Below, piece after piece: positions 10,070-22,188 of a DNA stretch of 64,000 bases. The DNA comes from Phyto melanocephala (Eukaryota > Arthropoda > Insecta > Diptera > Rhinophoridae): positions 33,841,201 through 33,905,200 of the forward strand of contig OW799235.1 in NCBI GenBank assembly GCA_941918925.1. Reading direction: 5' to 3'. The notes under the pieces are model-generated. The model worked only from the letters and a program-made list of their open reading frames with translations. It had not been told where the DNA came from and searched no databases. The stretch's first letter is position 1; each line of letters starts with the position of its first letter. The translations under genes were made by a program, and so were the position numbers.

Positions 10070-13000
10070 ATGAAAGCACTCATTGTATTCTTTATGAATT
10101 TGTTACTAACTAGTCTGGTAATAGCCGTCGTGGTAGTTGTGTGTTTTAGCCGATCCAGCGACCAATATGCTGCGTCATCTACTGTAACGTTAGACATACC
10201 CAATCAGGGCATGATTCAGGGTGATTATGATACCACTTTATGGTCCCAGCAGACCTTTATGCGTTTTCGTGGTATACCATTTGCTGAGTCTCCTCGTGGT
10301 TCATTACGTTTTAAGGTGAGTAAACAATTATAAGTAACAAAGGTAGAGTTTAAATAGAGGTTTTCTATAGTTTGGAAACTTTGAGATACAATAATGCTAT
10401 TGTGCTATATAGCATCAAATAACTACAGACGTTGTATTGCTTATTTGTTTTATTATAACACACATGTGAATGTAATTTTTATATAATACTAGAAAAGCCC
10501 GGCGCGCGTTGCTACGCCTCTTAATGAATAAAAATACATTCTGAATATGAATTGAATATCAAGTGCAAAAAGCTAAAAATTATAACTTTTTTAATGGGCG
10601 TGGCACTGCCTACTTTTCTAATCACGAAACTGTATAGTCATGACAGCTCGATATGTGTGCAAAGTTTCAGAATAATCGGTGAAGTGCAAGTACCTTAAAA
10701 TTTTACCTTTTTTTAATGGGCGTAGCCCTGCCCACTTTTCTAATCAAGAAATTTTATAGTCATGATAACTCAATATGTGTGCAAAGTTTCAGAAAAATCG
10801 GTACAAAACGAGTACCGCAAAATTATAAAAATTTTTATGGGCGTGACCCTGCCTACTTTTCTAATCATGAAACTATATACTCATGATAGCTCAATTTGTT
10901 TGTGCAAAGTTTCAGAAAAATCGATCTAGTGCAAGTAGCTAAAAAAGATAACTTATTTCTTATGGGCGTGACCCTGCCTACTTTTCTAATCACGAAATTG
11001 TATAATCATGAGAGCTCAATATATTTGTGCAAAGTTTCAGAAAAATCGATCTAGCGCAAGTAGCTAAAAAAAATAACTTACTTCTTATAGGCGTGGCACT
11101 ACCCACTTTTCTAATCACGAAATTGTATAATCATGAGAGCTCAATATGTGTGTGCAAAGTTTCAGAAAAATCGGTGAAGTTCAAGTAGCTTAAAATGATA
11201 ACTAATTTTTTATGGGCGTGGTCCCGCCCATTTTTTGCCACCCATAGACACTCCCTGGAATGTGTATCACAACTTGCCAAAGTTTGAATCCGATCGGTTT
11301 TACAGTTTCGGAGTCTATAGCTAACACACACACACACACACACACACATACAGACAGATGCATTCTGAATTTAAATTGAATATCAAGTGCAAAAAACTAA
11401 TAATTATAACTTTTTTTAATGGGCGTTTCCCTGCCCACTTTTCTAATCACGAAACTGTATAGTCATTATGTGTGCAAATTATCAGAAAAATCGGTGAAGT
11501 TCAAGTAGCTGAAAATGATTATTTATTTATTATGGGCGTGGCACTGCCCAATTTTCTAATCACGAAATTGTAAAGTCATGACAACTCAATATGTGTGCAA
11601 AGTTTCACAAAAATCGGTCTAGAGCAAGTACGGCATAACTATATCTTTTTTTATGGGCGTGGCCCTGCCCACTTTTCTAATCATGAAATTATAAAGTCAT
11701 GACAGCTCAATATGTGTGCAAAGTTTTAGAAAAATCAGTCCAGTGCAAGTACCTCAAAATTAAAACTTTTTTATGGGCGTGGCCCCGCCCACTTTTCTAA
11801 TCACGAAATTATTTAGTTATGAAAGCTCGATATGTGTGCAAAGTTTCAGAAAAATCGGTCATGTGCAAGTAGCTTTAAATGATAACTAATGTTTTATGGG
11901 CGTAGCCCCGCCCACTTTTTTCCATCCATAAACACTCCCTGGTATGTGTACAACAACCTACCAAAGTTTGAGCTCGATCGGTTTTACAGTTTCGGAGTCT
12001 ATAGCTAACACACACACAGACACACACACAGAGTTTCACTTTTATATATATAGATGAAAAAAAACGAATATTTTTCAGTGAGATATGATCGAATGTATAA
12101 ATTAGTTTTTAAGAGAGGATATTCCACTGTTATTCTTCATTATTAATGGCATATCATCTTGTTATGTTTATAAGAAAATCAAACTGAAACCTCTTTTTAG
12201 AAGACCATATAGAATCTAAATACCGTAATTTATGTTTGGCGATGTCCATATATAAATATGGATTACATTTTTTAAACATATAGTTACTTCTTATTCTTAA
12301 ATTTGTAAGCATTTAACATTTTTTTTAGCTTCCTGTTAAACGTAATCCATGGCGTCATGTTTTAGATGCAACAAAATATGGGCGCCGTTGTCCAGTTATT
12401 ACCACAATATCTCAACTTACCGACACACAACTGAAAGAGGATTTGGAAGACTGCTTAAATTTATGTGTTTACACCAAAAATGTAAATCCAAATACGCAAA
12501 AAATTTACTGTACATAAATATTTTAATAAATTCTAAACATAATTTTGTTTGTACCTTAAGTTGACAGCTCAAATGCCGGTAAGGTTTTACATTTATGGTG
12601 GCGGTTTCTATAACGGCTCAAATATCGATCATCCGCCAAGATATCTTCTGGAAAAGGATATTATTTTAGTAGTACCCAATTATCGTATTGGAGCTTTAGG
12701 ATGGTTATCTACTATCGGTGAAGATATGCCTGGAAATGCTCCAGTTGGCGATTTACTTTTAGCCTTGCAATGGGTTCAAGATTATATACATATATTTGGA
12801 GGTGATCCAACGCAAGTAACTATTTTTGGTCAAAGTGCTGGTGCAGCTATGTCAGGAATTTTACTATTTAGTCCTTATACATCTACTGATTACTTTCATA
12901 GATCTATTGTGCAATCTGGTTCGATATTTGGTTTATGGGCTATTAATCGTCAACCTTTCGAACAAGTTCGACGTATTTGCTTAGCTTTAAAATGCGGTAA

Positions 13001-16000
13001 ATGTGAAAATAATGACGATCTTTACAAGTGTTTGAAAATTGTTAAAGTTCCCAAGCTATTGGAAGTCACTGAAGCGGTAGGTATTTAATTTTTAAACACA
13101 TATGTATCTTTATTTCATATTTTAATTTTAGTTAGAATTGTTTACATTTTGGCAAATATAATATTATAATATTACAATACATATGTATGTGCATATGTTT
13201 GTACGCATTATTTTTTTTGTTTTCTTTAAGGAATCATTTTCACCAATTGTAGGTGATTTTTATGGAATTTTACCGCAAGAACCAGAACATATGTTAAAAA
13301 ACTTTACAAGATCGGTACCACTGATGACAGGATTTACCAAACATGATGGTTCCTTTGTATTAGCATGTAAGTACTTATTTAATAGGCATACATAAATACA
13401 TATGTATATATATGCATGTATTAAAGAACGACATACAAAAATTTCTTAAATAGCTCATGTTTAAGAAGTTTTGTTCATTTTAAATAAATTAATAGCCTGT
13501 TTAACGATGTCGAAAGAAAACCCAAGCGAAATTTTCATTCGTACAAACACGTTGAAAACAAAAACAAATTTTTAGTTTTTGTTGTTGTTTTCAATCTATA
13601 TATATAAAAGTGAAACTCTGTGTGTGTGTGTGTGTGTGTGTTAGCTATAGACTCCGAAACTGTAAAACCGATCGGACTCAAACTTTGGCAAGTTGTTGTA
13701 CACATACCAGGGAGTGTTTATGGGTGAAAAAAAGTGGGCGGAGCCACGCCCATAAAAAATTAGTTATCAGTTTTAGCTACTTGCACTTGACCGATTTTTC
13801 TGAAACTTTGCACACATATCGAGCTGTCATGACTAAAAAATTTCGTGATAAGAAAAGTGGGCGGGGCCACGCCCCTAAAAAAGTTTAAATTTTGAGGTAC
13901 TTGCACTGGACCGATTTGTTTAAAACTTTGCGCACATATTAAGCTGTCATGACTTTATAATTTCGTGATTAAAAAAGTGGGCGGGGCCACGCCCATAAAA
14001 AATTAATTATCAGTTTTATCTACTTGCACTGGACCGAACTTTCTGAAACTTTGCAAACATACTGAGCTGTCATGACTTTACACTTTCGTGATTAGAAAAG
14101 TGGGCAGGGCCACGCCCATAAAAAAAAGTTATAATTTTGAGGTACTTACTCTGGACCGATTTTTTTGAAACTTTGCACACATATTGAGCTGTCATGACTA
14201 TAAAATTTCTTGATTAGAAAAGTGGGCAGTGTCACGCTCATAAAAAAATGTTATCATTTTCAGCTACTTGAACTTCACCGATTTTTCTGAAACTTTGCAC
14301 ACATATTGAGCTGTCATGACTATACAGTTTGGTAATTAGAAAAGTGGGCAGTGCCACGCTCATAAAGAAAAAGTTATAGTTTTTAGCCTTGCACTTGATA
14401 TTCGATTAAAATTTAGAATGCGATTAAAATTCATGAAGGGGCGTAGCAACGCGCGCCGGGATTGGCTAGTATATTTCTAAAAATGAAAATTTCGATAACA
14501 TTTAGATAAACAGGCAGTAAATAAAAACAAACTGTTCAACAGAATGCAGAAGGCTGCCGAATAGTAAAATTAAATTTAAACACATCGTCAATTTCTATGA
14601 AAAAAGTTACATATCAAAAAGGATTGTATTGTTTTTTTTCTCTTCTCTCACTTAAATTAATAAATTTTTAATGATGTAAAAAAGCTCCTTTTTGGATTAC
14701 CATTCTTTTCTGCCTCCAAGAAGACAGTCTTGTTGTTTTTTTTTTAATTTAATTTATTTACTTTTTTGTCTTACTAAATATAAAAGAAATAGTATTAACA
14801 TTATAAAAAAAAACATAATCAATAACAATTTAAGTAAATTATTTTATGTACAAATAAATTAAATCTGTGCACAGCCGACTACCTAAATAAATGAATTTAT
14901 ATAATTAATAATAATTAGGTATTCTTAACATACGGTCTACACCAGCCATCGATTTGTTCGAACAACGAACAATTTTTTGTGAGCACATGAATTTGCCTGG
15001 TGTGGACCGCTGTTGTCGATGTCTTGTTCTTGTCAGAACATTTGTTCGAACAACGATGTCTGATAGTAAAAGGCATTTTGAATATGAAAGAAGGAGACGA
15101 CACATAAAAATTGCAACAAAATATACTTTATACGTTTTTACCATATCAAAGAACATGAAAAATTTTTTGACAGTTGCTCTGCCTACGTTTTGTTCTAGTC
15201 TGGACAAATCGGTGGCTCGTCTAGACGTAAAGTAACAACAAAATGATAAAAGAAGTTAATGGTATTGTTATTATAAAAATTAAACATTTGTTAAAAATTT
15301 AAATACTGTTTTAGATAAGTTGTATTAACAAAGGCATGTTAGCCTTAAAATGTTTAGTAACATTAGGTTTTTTTTTTGCATACAGCAGTAAAAATTCTTT
15401 AGAATTTTATGTTTTTATATGTACTAGCCAAGCCCAGCGCGCGTTGCTACGCCCCTTAATGAATAAAAATGCATTCTGAATTTTAATTGAATATCAAGTG
15501 CAAGGCTAAAAATTATAACTTTTTTTATTGGCGTGGCACTGCCCACTTTTCTAATTACGAAACTGTATAGTCATGACAGCTTAATATGTGTGCAATGTTT
15601 CAGAAAAATCGGTGAAGTTCAAGTAGCTGAAAATGATAACATTTTTTTATGAGCGTGACACTGCCCACTTTTCTAATCAAGAAATTTTATAGTCATGACA
15701 GCTCAATATGTGTGCAAAGTTTCAAAAAAATCGGTCCAGAGTAAGTACCTCAAAATTATAACTTTTTTTTATGGGCGTGGCCCTGCCCACTTTTCTAATC
15801 ACGAAATTATATAGTCATGACAGCTCAATATGTGTGCAAAACTTCAGAAAAATCGATCTAGTCAAGAGCAAGTAGCTAAAAATTATAATTTATTTTTTAT
15901 GGGCGCATCCCCGCTCACTTTTTACACCCATAAACATTCCCTGGAATGTGTACAACAATTTGCCAAAGTTTGAGTCCGATCGGTTTTACGGTTTCGGAGT

Positions 16001-19000
16001 CTATAGCTAAAACACACACAGACAGAGTTTCACTTTTATATATATAGATTGCTCTACGTATACGTAATATACAAAAAAAATATTTATAGATATCGTATAC
16101 GTATAGATGTACTTATTAAAACCCAGCAAAAAATTAGAAGTAGTGCAAAGCGAATTACATTTTCCAGACTTCAAAATCAATTGTGTAAAAGCATTCATTC
16201 TAAATGACTAAATTTTGAAATAATTTGTCATAAATGATATGATTGAAAATGAATGCAACATCATTCTAAATAACCTAAACAATTCATGTAATCAAACAAA
16301 TTCAACTCATGAAACATCCGATGCTTTCATTAAAATATGCATGAGTTCTATGCACTTGTTAAAATAGAATGCAGTTCATTAAAATATTCATGTAAACACA
16401 TGCTCTCCAATGCTACAAAATGTTAAAATCATTAATGTTTTCACCTTAATTTAATCACTTTGTCACAAGTTGAACCCCTGCAAATTCACTTTTTTGTCAT
16501 AGATTTTTTTGCTGGGAATATATGGACCTATTTGTATGATCGATAAATCAATAGTGAAAATAGTTTATAATAAATCACGCGATATATAATGGCACAATTA
16601 TGTGTTTCATTAATGTTTTCAACTAAATTGAATTACTTGATCGTCAGTTAAACACCTCACCTTTTTCGTCATGTTATTTTATTGGGTTTGTAAAAGTATT
16701 ACCATATCAAAGAATTTTTTTATAGCTAAATAGAGATTTATACTTCATTATAAATTTATGTGCTAAATTTTTAAAAATGTTATTTTTTTATAGTAGAATT
16801 ATAATTTTAATAATTATTTAGTTTTTATAACGTTCACTGTGGTGCCAAGGGTACGCTATATAGCTTTGTCATTCCGTTTTTAATTTCTACATTATGGTTT
16901 TCCGACCCCATAAAGTATATATTTTCTGAAAGGTTATGACTAGGGGAGTTGAATAAGCTCTGATTGAGATCAATCAACTTTTAGAAACCCCCTTATGTTA
17001 CTTAGATATGTTTGTAGTGTCAATCTTTTGCAAATATCCAGAAATGATTCGCTATAGAAATCTAGCACAATCACCTTACAAACCACTGCCTCTGTTTTCC
17101 CCATATTTTTGCCACAAAAGTCAACATTTTTCAGGCCCAGGTTGCTTTATAGAAACTATTTATATACGGGTGCCTGAAGGGATATATTTTTTTTTTTTTT
17201 TTTGTATAAATGGGTAACTAACCGACAAAGTTATAGGCAAAAATACATATACATTTTCTTTAAATATATAAAAGTTATTGAAGCCACTAATTAATTTTTG
17301 AACATGCTAAAGACACTATAATACCAACCGTAGCCTCGAAAATTATTACCGAATAAATTAAAATCGGTTTGAAACTAACTGATATATAAACAAAAAAAAA
17401 ATACAAATTCTTCGGTGTTTTTCATAAAATTTACAATCGAAAATCGATATTTTCAGCTTCATCTACAAAATGGTGTACAATTAATTTTTATATGGATCAA
17501 TTTTAATAATTAAAAATGTACTCATTTCAACACCCTCAATATTGGCTTTTTATGAAAGTATGAAACACAACAAAACAAAATGACAGAACCTTTTTTTAAC
17601 CCCATCAACATGGGTGTCAAATTAAAAATTATGATTTAAGAAAATTGTTATAAAATTCAAACAAACAAAGTCTGTCACACATAACTACTCTTGTGCACAC
17701 TCGATTTTTTATTTTTTTGACAGATCGAACGACGAAACACAGCCTCAATTTCAAAGATATAATTTATTTTTTAATTGTTTTAGCTTATTATGATGCAATG
17801 AAATCATATACTCAAAATCTAAGTACATTAACTGTAAGAGAATTTGCCAAGGGAATGCTGGATATGACAAAAGATGGGTCTGGACTTTCTAATAATCTTT
17901 TAACAAAACTTTTGTTTACAAAAAACCTACTAGACAGTAGAGATCACCACAATGCAACAGCAGCCTACTTTGATGTAAGTATTGAGCCAACATCACGTCT
18001 TCTTTGCGCCATTTAAAAAAAAATACTTAAGTCTTTGCCAACAGAATGATTATAAAATTGTGTAATTAAAATAATTGGGATTTGTAGTACAATTGTACAA
18101 AATTTAAACCATCGAAAGGTTAGTGGTACACTGGTACACTCAATAGTTTTTTAGTACAATTTTCCTATTTTTAGTTAAATTTTTATACCCACCACCAAAA
18201 AAAATGCTGTGGCAGTATTTTCATTCCATTTGTAACACATCGAAATATCCACTTTAGACCCCATAAGTATATAATATCTGACTTCCAAAGCGTTCGTATA
18301 CCAAGTTTGTATACTACAGTATTGCTACTGTATTTAAATCACATACATATGCAAAGTTCTGAAACAATGCATCAACTATAAAACCGTTTTTTTTTTGCTT
18401 TCTTACTGCGTTAAAAATTCTTGGCGGCGGCGTTTTGAAATGGTATACATTGTATAATTATTGTACTGCGGCGTTATCAAATATGATGTTTTGTTCAAAT
18501 GCAAAGCAGTTGACGTTTTGGAAGTCAGATATTTTCTGAGTCCTGGCTTCATTTTAGGACAATCTAGCTATGTCCGTCCGTCTGTTGAAAGCACGATACA
18601 ACTCGAACCGAAAAAGTTGAGGGGAATCAAATTTTACCAAAATATTTCTTATACACAAGGCGTCCAAACGCATTAACGTAGAACCATAAAACTTCGAATG
18701 TATATTTTCTGAGTAAAAAAAATATTTTTTCCTGAAAATTGCACAAATCTATACATTATGACGGGAAAATTAGCGCCCACCTCCCATATAACGATTTATC
18801 TCAAATTCATATGATTTCTCTATGAACAAAGATTTTGGAAGAATATAGGATTTTACATAATTAAAGCCGAATATATTGCTCTTACTTTTTTTTTAAATTT
18901 CAATAATTTAAAAAAAAGCAATGTAAAAACTTTCCATTCTTGTTTTTTTTTATTTTTTAAAACATTTTGAACAAACTGAAACTGCAAATTATTTATTGTA

Positions 19001-21247
19001 GAATTAAAATAAAAAAAATTAATCAGCTGATTGGATACGAGTACCTACCCAGCAAAAAAATTTGGAAGTAGTGCAAAGCGAATTACATTTACAAGACTTC
19101 TAAATCAATTGTGTAAAAGCATTAATTCTAAATGATTTCCTAACTGCTAAATAATTTGTCATAAATGATGTGCTTAAAATTGAATGCAACATCATGCAAA
19201 ATATCTTAAAGAATTCATGTAAACAAACAAATTCAACTCATGAAATATCCGATAATTGTCACCAAATATACATGAGTTCCATGCACTAATTAGAATGGAG
19301 TGCAGTTCGTTAATATATTCATGTAAACAAATGATCTCCAATGACACGCTAATGTTAAAGTCATTAGTGTTTCCACTTAAATTTAATCACTTCGTCACCA
19401 GTTGAACCCCTACAAATTCACTTTTTTGTCATAGATTTTTTTGCTGGGTAATTAATCTTCCTTAATGTACTATTAATAACACGTTTCGAAAAATCTTCAG
19501 TTAAAAACCCCAGTGCGTAACACGGGCTTCAACATTTGCGGTTTAATAAAATCCAAAGTAATTACAAAATTGTATATTTTTAACACTCAAACTTTATACC
19601 TTAATTAATTAATGTTCCTGTTTTTATCACAATCACAATTTTATTAATAAAAGCGTGTTAAATTATTTAATTATTTCTGCATAATTAATATTGTGCAGAA
19701 AAAAAGCTTCACAAAAAATTTCAAATAAATTTTTTTTGCTATTATTAATTGCTATCACAAAATTAATCGAGATAGCAAGAGAATTTATTTCAAAATTAAT
19801 TCATATTACATTCATTAATTTTGAATATATACTTACATACATATATTAGTTTTATTATAAATAATAAAATACGCTTTTATTAATAAAATTGGGACTGTGA
19901 TAAAAGCGGGAAGATTTAATAATTACGGTAAAAGGTTTTGGTGTTAAAAATGCATAATTATGTACGATATGGAATTATTTTGTCGTAGACGAAGATGCCT
20001 TATTATCGCTAAAGGTTACAATGAACTTATAAAGTGTTACATTTCTTACTATTTATTTTTAACTATTTAGTTTATTTTATTAACAAAAAATAAAAGCTTG
20101 TTTTTAAAAACGGATTTTTTCTTTAATTTTTATTTAAGTTGTTTTTATTGTTAAATTTTTCTCAATTTTGCTATTAGTAACAACTTTGGTAATTTCTAAC
20201 AATTATGATTTATGTATGTATATTAACTCTGATTTTTAAAGCTGCATAACGTTTTAATAAATTTGTCACTTCTAAGATATCAGCCACTCTTAATTCGATT
20301 TCTCGAGAATTTTTTTAGCCATAGGTAAAACATCAAGGGTGACATAAAAAACACTTTCAGAAGGCACGAAAGAATAAGGTTTTTTACAAGAACTTATCGG
20401 AAAAATAGAAACGTGTTCGAGCGAAACTGTAATTAAAGCTCTTCTTAGGCGGAATCTAGCTGTAATGCTGTAAAAAACCATCATGCATTTATTTCGTGTT
20501 ACATACTAAATGAAAATCTCAGAAAATAATTATTAAACTATTTTTTTTAGCTTACCAGCATTGCAATGATGAAATCGCCTGTTTTAACTTTGGCAAAAAA
20601 TATGCTTAATAAAAATTTGGCATCTGTATATTTGTATAGTTTCGATTATGAAGGTTCAAATACACGGTTTGGTTATGAATTTGGCAATGAACAGTATCCA
20701 TTTGAAGGTGGTGTTCACCATTCAAATGATAATATATATTTATTTTCAACACACGAATTGAATGCTAATGATACGAAACTGGCAATGAAGATGGTAGAGA
20801 TATGGACATCATTTGCTATCGAAGGAAAGCCAAAAATTAAAAGTGATATTGACATTTTGCCTATGAAGAGTAAGTACTTATTTTGATAAAATTTATTTTT
20901 GAATTTTTTATTTGACTTTTTTTTTAATAAAAATAAGTTGCATTGTGTTAGTAATTGATGTTCTCTGGAATGCGTGAACCGATTTTGTATTGGTTCATGA
21001 GTTATAGCCATTTTAGTGAACACTGCATTCATTTCCAATATTGAATGAATTTGAATTGATTTTTTTATTTTCTTTTTTGCACTACTATTATTATACTATT
21101 TATTATTATTATTATTTAGCGGACAGCGGTCCTTATTTTCATATCAACAGTAAAATCACCTCTGGCCAAGATGTCTACGAAGAACTTACCATTACAATAG
21201 ACGATCCAAATAAAGAAAGATTTATACGAAAAAATATTGAATATTAA
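10070..21247 (+). CDS. Type-B carboxylesterase (alpha/beta hydrolase), complete
   Basis: Secreted or membrane-anchored ester hydrolase. Exons: 10070-10315, 12329-12481, 12561-13076, 13231-13366, 17784-17974, 20551-20869, 21120-21247. They sum to 1689 nt (562 aa plus stop), and every junction phase agrees. Residues 5-25 are strongly hydrophobic (signal peptide or anchor). The catalytic Ser is 225 in GQSAG, the oxyanion GGG is 146-148, the acid is Asp344 in FTKHDGSF, and His471 is in GGVHHSND, so the triad is intact. The early EDCLNLCVY motif is typical of the family. FYIYGGGFYNGS and NYRIGALGWLST place it among fly esterases of the clt/CG4382-like type rather than AChE. I do not assign an orthologue. 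Acceptor choice at 12561 (AAG) is supported only by phase. Introns 1, 4 and 5 are filled with transposons. A poly(A) signal AATAAA lies at about 21279. Confidence 0.93.
10489..12054 (-). mobile_element. Fused pair of non-autonomous Helitrons in esterase intron 1
   Basis: On the plus strand it begins with CTAG (10489-10492) after A, then GGCGCGCGTTGCTACGCC. It ends GAGTTTCACTTTTATATATA, TAGA at 12054, the complement of the 5' TCTATATATATAAAAG start. Inside are about ten ~110-bp units with GGGCGTG..CTGCCCACTTTTCTAAT. Near 11320-11370 a CACACA tract runs straight into GATGCATTCTGAATTTAAAT, the inner side of a second 3' end. Two elements are therefore joined with the intervening termini missing. 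Confidence 0.8.
13595..14469 (+). mobile_element. Non-autonomous Helitron in esterase intron 4
   Basis: Complete element: it starts TCTATATATATAAAAGTGAA after A, with a (GT)n tract at 13619-13640. Six or so internal GTGGGCGGGGCCACGCCC units follow. It ends GGCGTAGCAACGCGCGCC...CTAG (14466-14469) followed by T. The insertion between A and T fits the Helitron rule. Frames such as 13610-13888 (CVCVCVSYRLRNCKTDRT) are translations of the repeat, not genes. Confidence 0.85.
14935..15226. mobile_element. 292-bp terminal-inverted-repeat element
   Basis: The left end GTCTACACCAGCCATCGATT matches the reverse complement of the right end, GTCTAGACGAGCCACCGATT, over about 25 bp with few mismatches. The palindrome TTGTTCGAACAA occurs twice inside (about 14954 and 15040). 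The open frames on both strands here overlap the repeats and have no recognised domain. No clear target duplication was found. Confidence 0.5.
15424..16048 (-). mobile_element. Non-autonomous Helitron in esterase intron 4
   Basis: It runs from CTAG at 15424 (after A) through AGCGCGCGTTGCTACGCC to CACTTTTATATATATAGA at 16048 (before T). Five internal GGGCGTGGC units are present. Orientation is opposite to the copy at 13595, and the two are separated by about 950 bp. Confidence 0.85.
16122..16516. mobile_element. C-family TIR element, copy 1
   Basis: A 395-bp element with ends CCCAGCAAAAAATTAGAAGT and 'catagatttttttGCTGGG'. The internal sequence is well conserved with the copies at 19048 and 60264, including 'gttgaacccctgcaaattcac' near the right end. 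The TA flanks seen at the other copies are not clear here. No coding potential. Confidence 0.75.
16845..17500 (+). repeat. R1 dispersed repeat, 3'-truncated copy
   Basis: It starts GTGGTGCCAAGGGTACGCTA and continues with 'agctttgtcattccgtttttaatttctac', the 'gaccccataaagtatatattttctga' block and 'aatcaacttttagaaaccc'. A 17-T tract lies at about 17187-17204. The hairpin end is missing. Confidence 0.6.
18185..18900 (+). repeat. R2 dispersed repeat interrupted by a small TIR element
   Basis: Left block 'tatacccaccaccaaaaaaaatg', then 'taacacatcgaaatatccac' and 'accccataag'. The copy is interrupted at 18273 and resumes at about 18534 with TTCTGAGTCCTGGCTTC, 'gacaatctagctatgtccgtccgtctgttgaaagc'. 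The copy decays before the hairpin end. Confidence 0.6.
18273..18533. mobile_element. 261-bp TIR element nested in R2
   Basis: The 21-bp ends AATATCTGACTTCCAAAGCG and ACGTTTTGGAAGTCAGATAT are inverted with a single mismatch. They interrupt the R2 host exactly between 'ccataagtatat' and 'ttctgagtcctgg', which are contiguous in other copies. The interior has no coding frame. Confidence 0.65.
19048..19448. mobile_element. C-family TIR element, copy 2
   Basis: A 401-bp element starting CCCAGCAAAAAAATTTGGAA and ending TTTTTTTGCTGGG. It is flanked on both sides by TA (19046-19047 and 19449-19450), as expected for Tc1/mariner-type insertion. It lies in esterase intron 5. Confidence 0.8.
19449..20550. 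other. AT-rich remainder of esterase intron 5
   Basis: No gene, tRNA or clear repeat boundary seen. The antisense frame at 20290-20484 has no recognisable domain. Confidence 0.35.
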
Positions 21248-21474
21248 ATTGTATTATATTACTTACTACATGCATTAAAATAAAATTGAATTAAATTTGT
21301 GTGTTGAAATCAACTTTTTGAAGCCCCCCGATATCGCTTGGACCGAGTTAGGTATTAAGATATCAGAAATATTCGGGAGTAGATCGGTGTTGAAAATCCG
21401 AAACATCGGTACATAAACAACTGAGATATGAGCAAAATACCACGACCACCTCGTTTTTTTACAACAACAATATA

Positions 21475-21952
21475 AAGGGTCCGCCATCTAACGTTTTTTT
21501 TTTCAACTAGTGCCTATTTCGGGATTGTTAACACTTAGCTCATGTCTGATTTGACAGATAATTAATTATATCCTTCCGCTGAACGAATATGGTTGTGTAT
21601 ACGCTTGAAAAACGCTGGAAAAAATTGCGACATTACTTTGGCCGACTTTGCCAAAAAAATCATCTTTTGTGATGAAGCTCATTTTGATCTTGGCAGGAAT
21701 GGTAAACAAGCAAAATTGTCGGATTTTGGTCCAGAGACATAATTGGCCCATTTTTGTTCGAAAATAAGCAAGGAGTGGCCGTAGTCAATGGCGATCGTTA
21801 TCGGGCCATGTTGAACGAATTTTTGTTCACAAAAATTGAAGAGGAGGATATTGGCAACATTTGGTTTCAACAGGACGGCGCTACGTTCCACACAGCCGAA
21901 GCTACACTTTTTATAGCATTTTCAAAAAATAAAAATTATTTGGCGGACCCTT
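21475..21952 (+). mobile_element. Tc1/mariner-like element, internally deleted
   Basis: TIRs AAGGGTCCGCCATC and GGCGGACCCTT are flanked by TA on both sides (21473-21474, 21953-21954). The interior encodes broken transposase pieces: FAKKIIFCDEAHFDL, then VAVVNGDRYRAMLNEFLFTK and NIWFQQDGATFHTAEATL. The two Asp-containing blocks (CDEAHF and QQDGATFHTA) are the first and second catalytic regions of IS630-Tc1-mariner transposases. The N-terminal DNA-binding part and the C-terminus are gone, so it is non-autonomous. Confidence 0.8.
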
Positions 21953-21997
21953 TACAACAACAATACACATACATAAAACATGGTATATTGGTTAGAG

Positions 21998-22188
21998 CAA
22001 GGCGAATTCAATAAGGTGAACTTATAAGGTCAGCTGATCATCAGCTGTTGACTATTTCTAGGGACCACTTGTCAAATTTTTGTGTATTTTTGACATATCG
22101 TTTTGTTTTACACTAACAAAATACACGTTTGTATTTTTTCACTTTGTAGTTGTTTTAGGGACGAGTTCACCTTATTGAATTCGCCTTG
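21998..22188. mobile_element. hAT-like MITE (M1 family) with 8-bp target duplication
   Basis: The ends CAAGGCGAATTCAATAAGGT and ACCTTATTGAATTCGCCTTG are perfect inverted repeats. The flanks are an exact 8-bp duplication GGTTAGAG (21990-21997 and 22189-22196). It interrupts R1, whose 'ggttagagtaaacgtggcatcg' is otherwise continuous. The 8-bp duplication points to hAT (P-type is the alternative). Confidence 0.85.

Noticed and set aside
11131..11349. Frames encoding CVCVCVSYRLRNCKTDR-type peptides (also at 13610, 33167 and 35192)
   Set aside because: They are translations of the CACACA tract and adjoining Helitron terminus. Similarity among them reflects the repeat, not a gene family.
10600..12000. 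CRISPR-like regular repeats
   Set aside because: The ~110-bp units are contiguous Helitron minisatellites in a eukaryotic genome, with no short-repeat/unique-spacer pattern and no cas genes.
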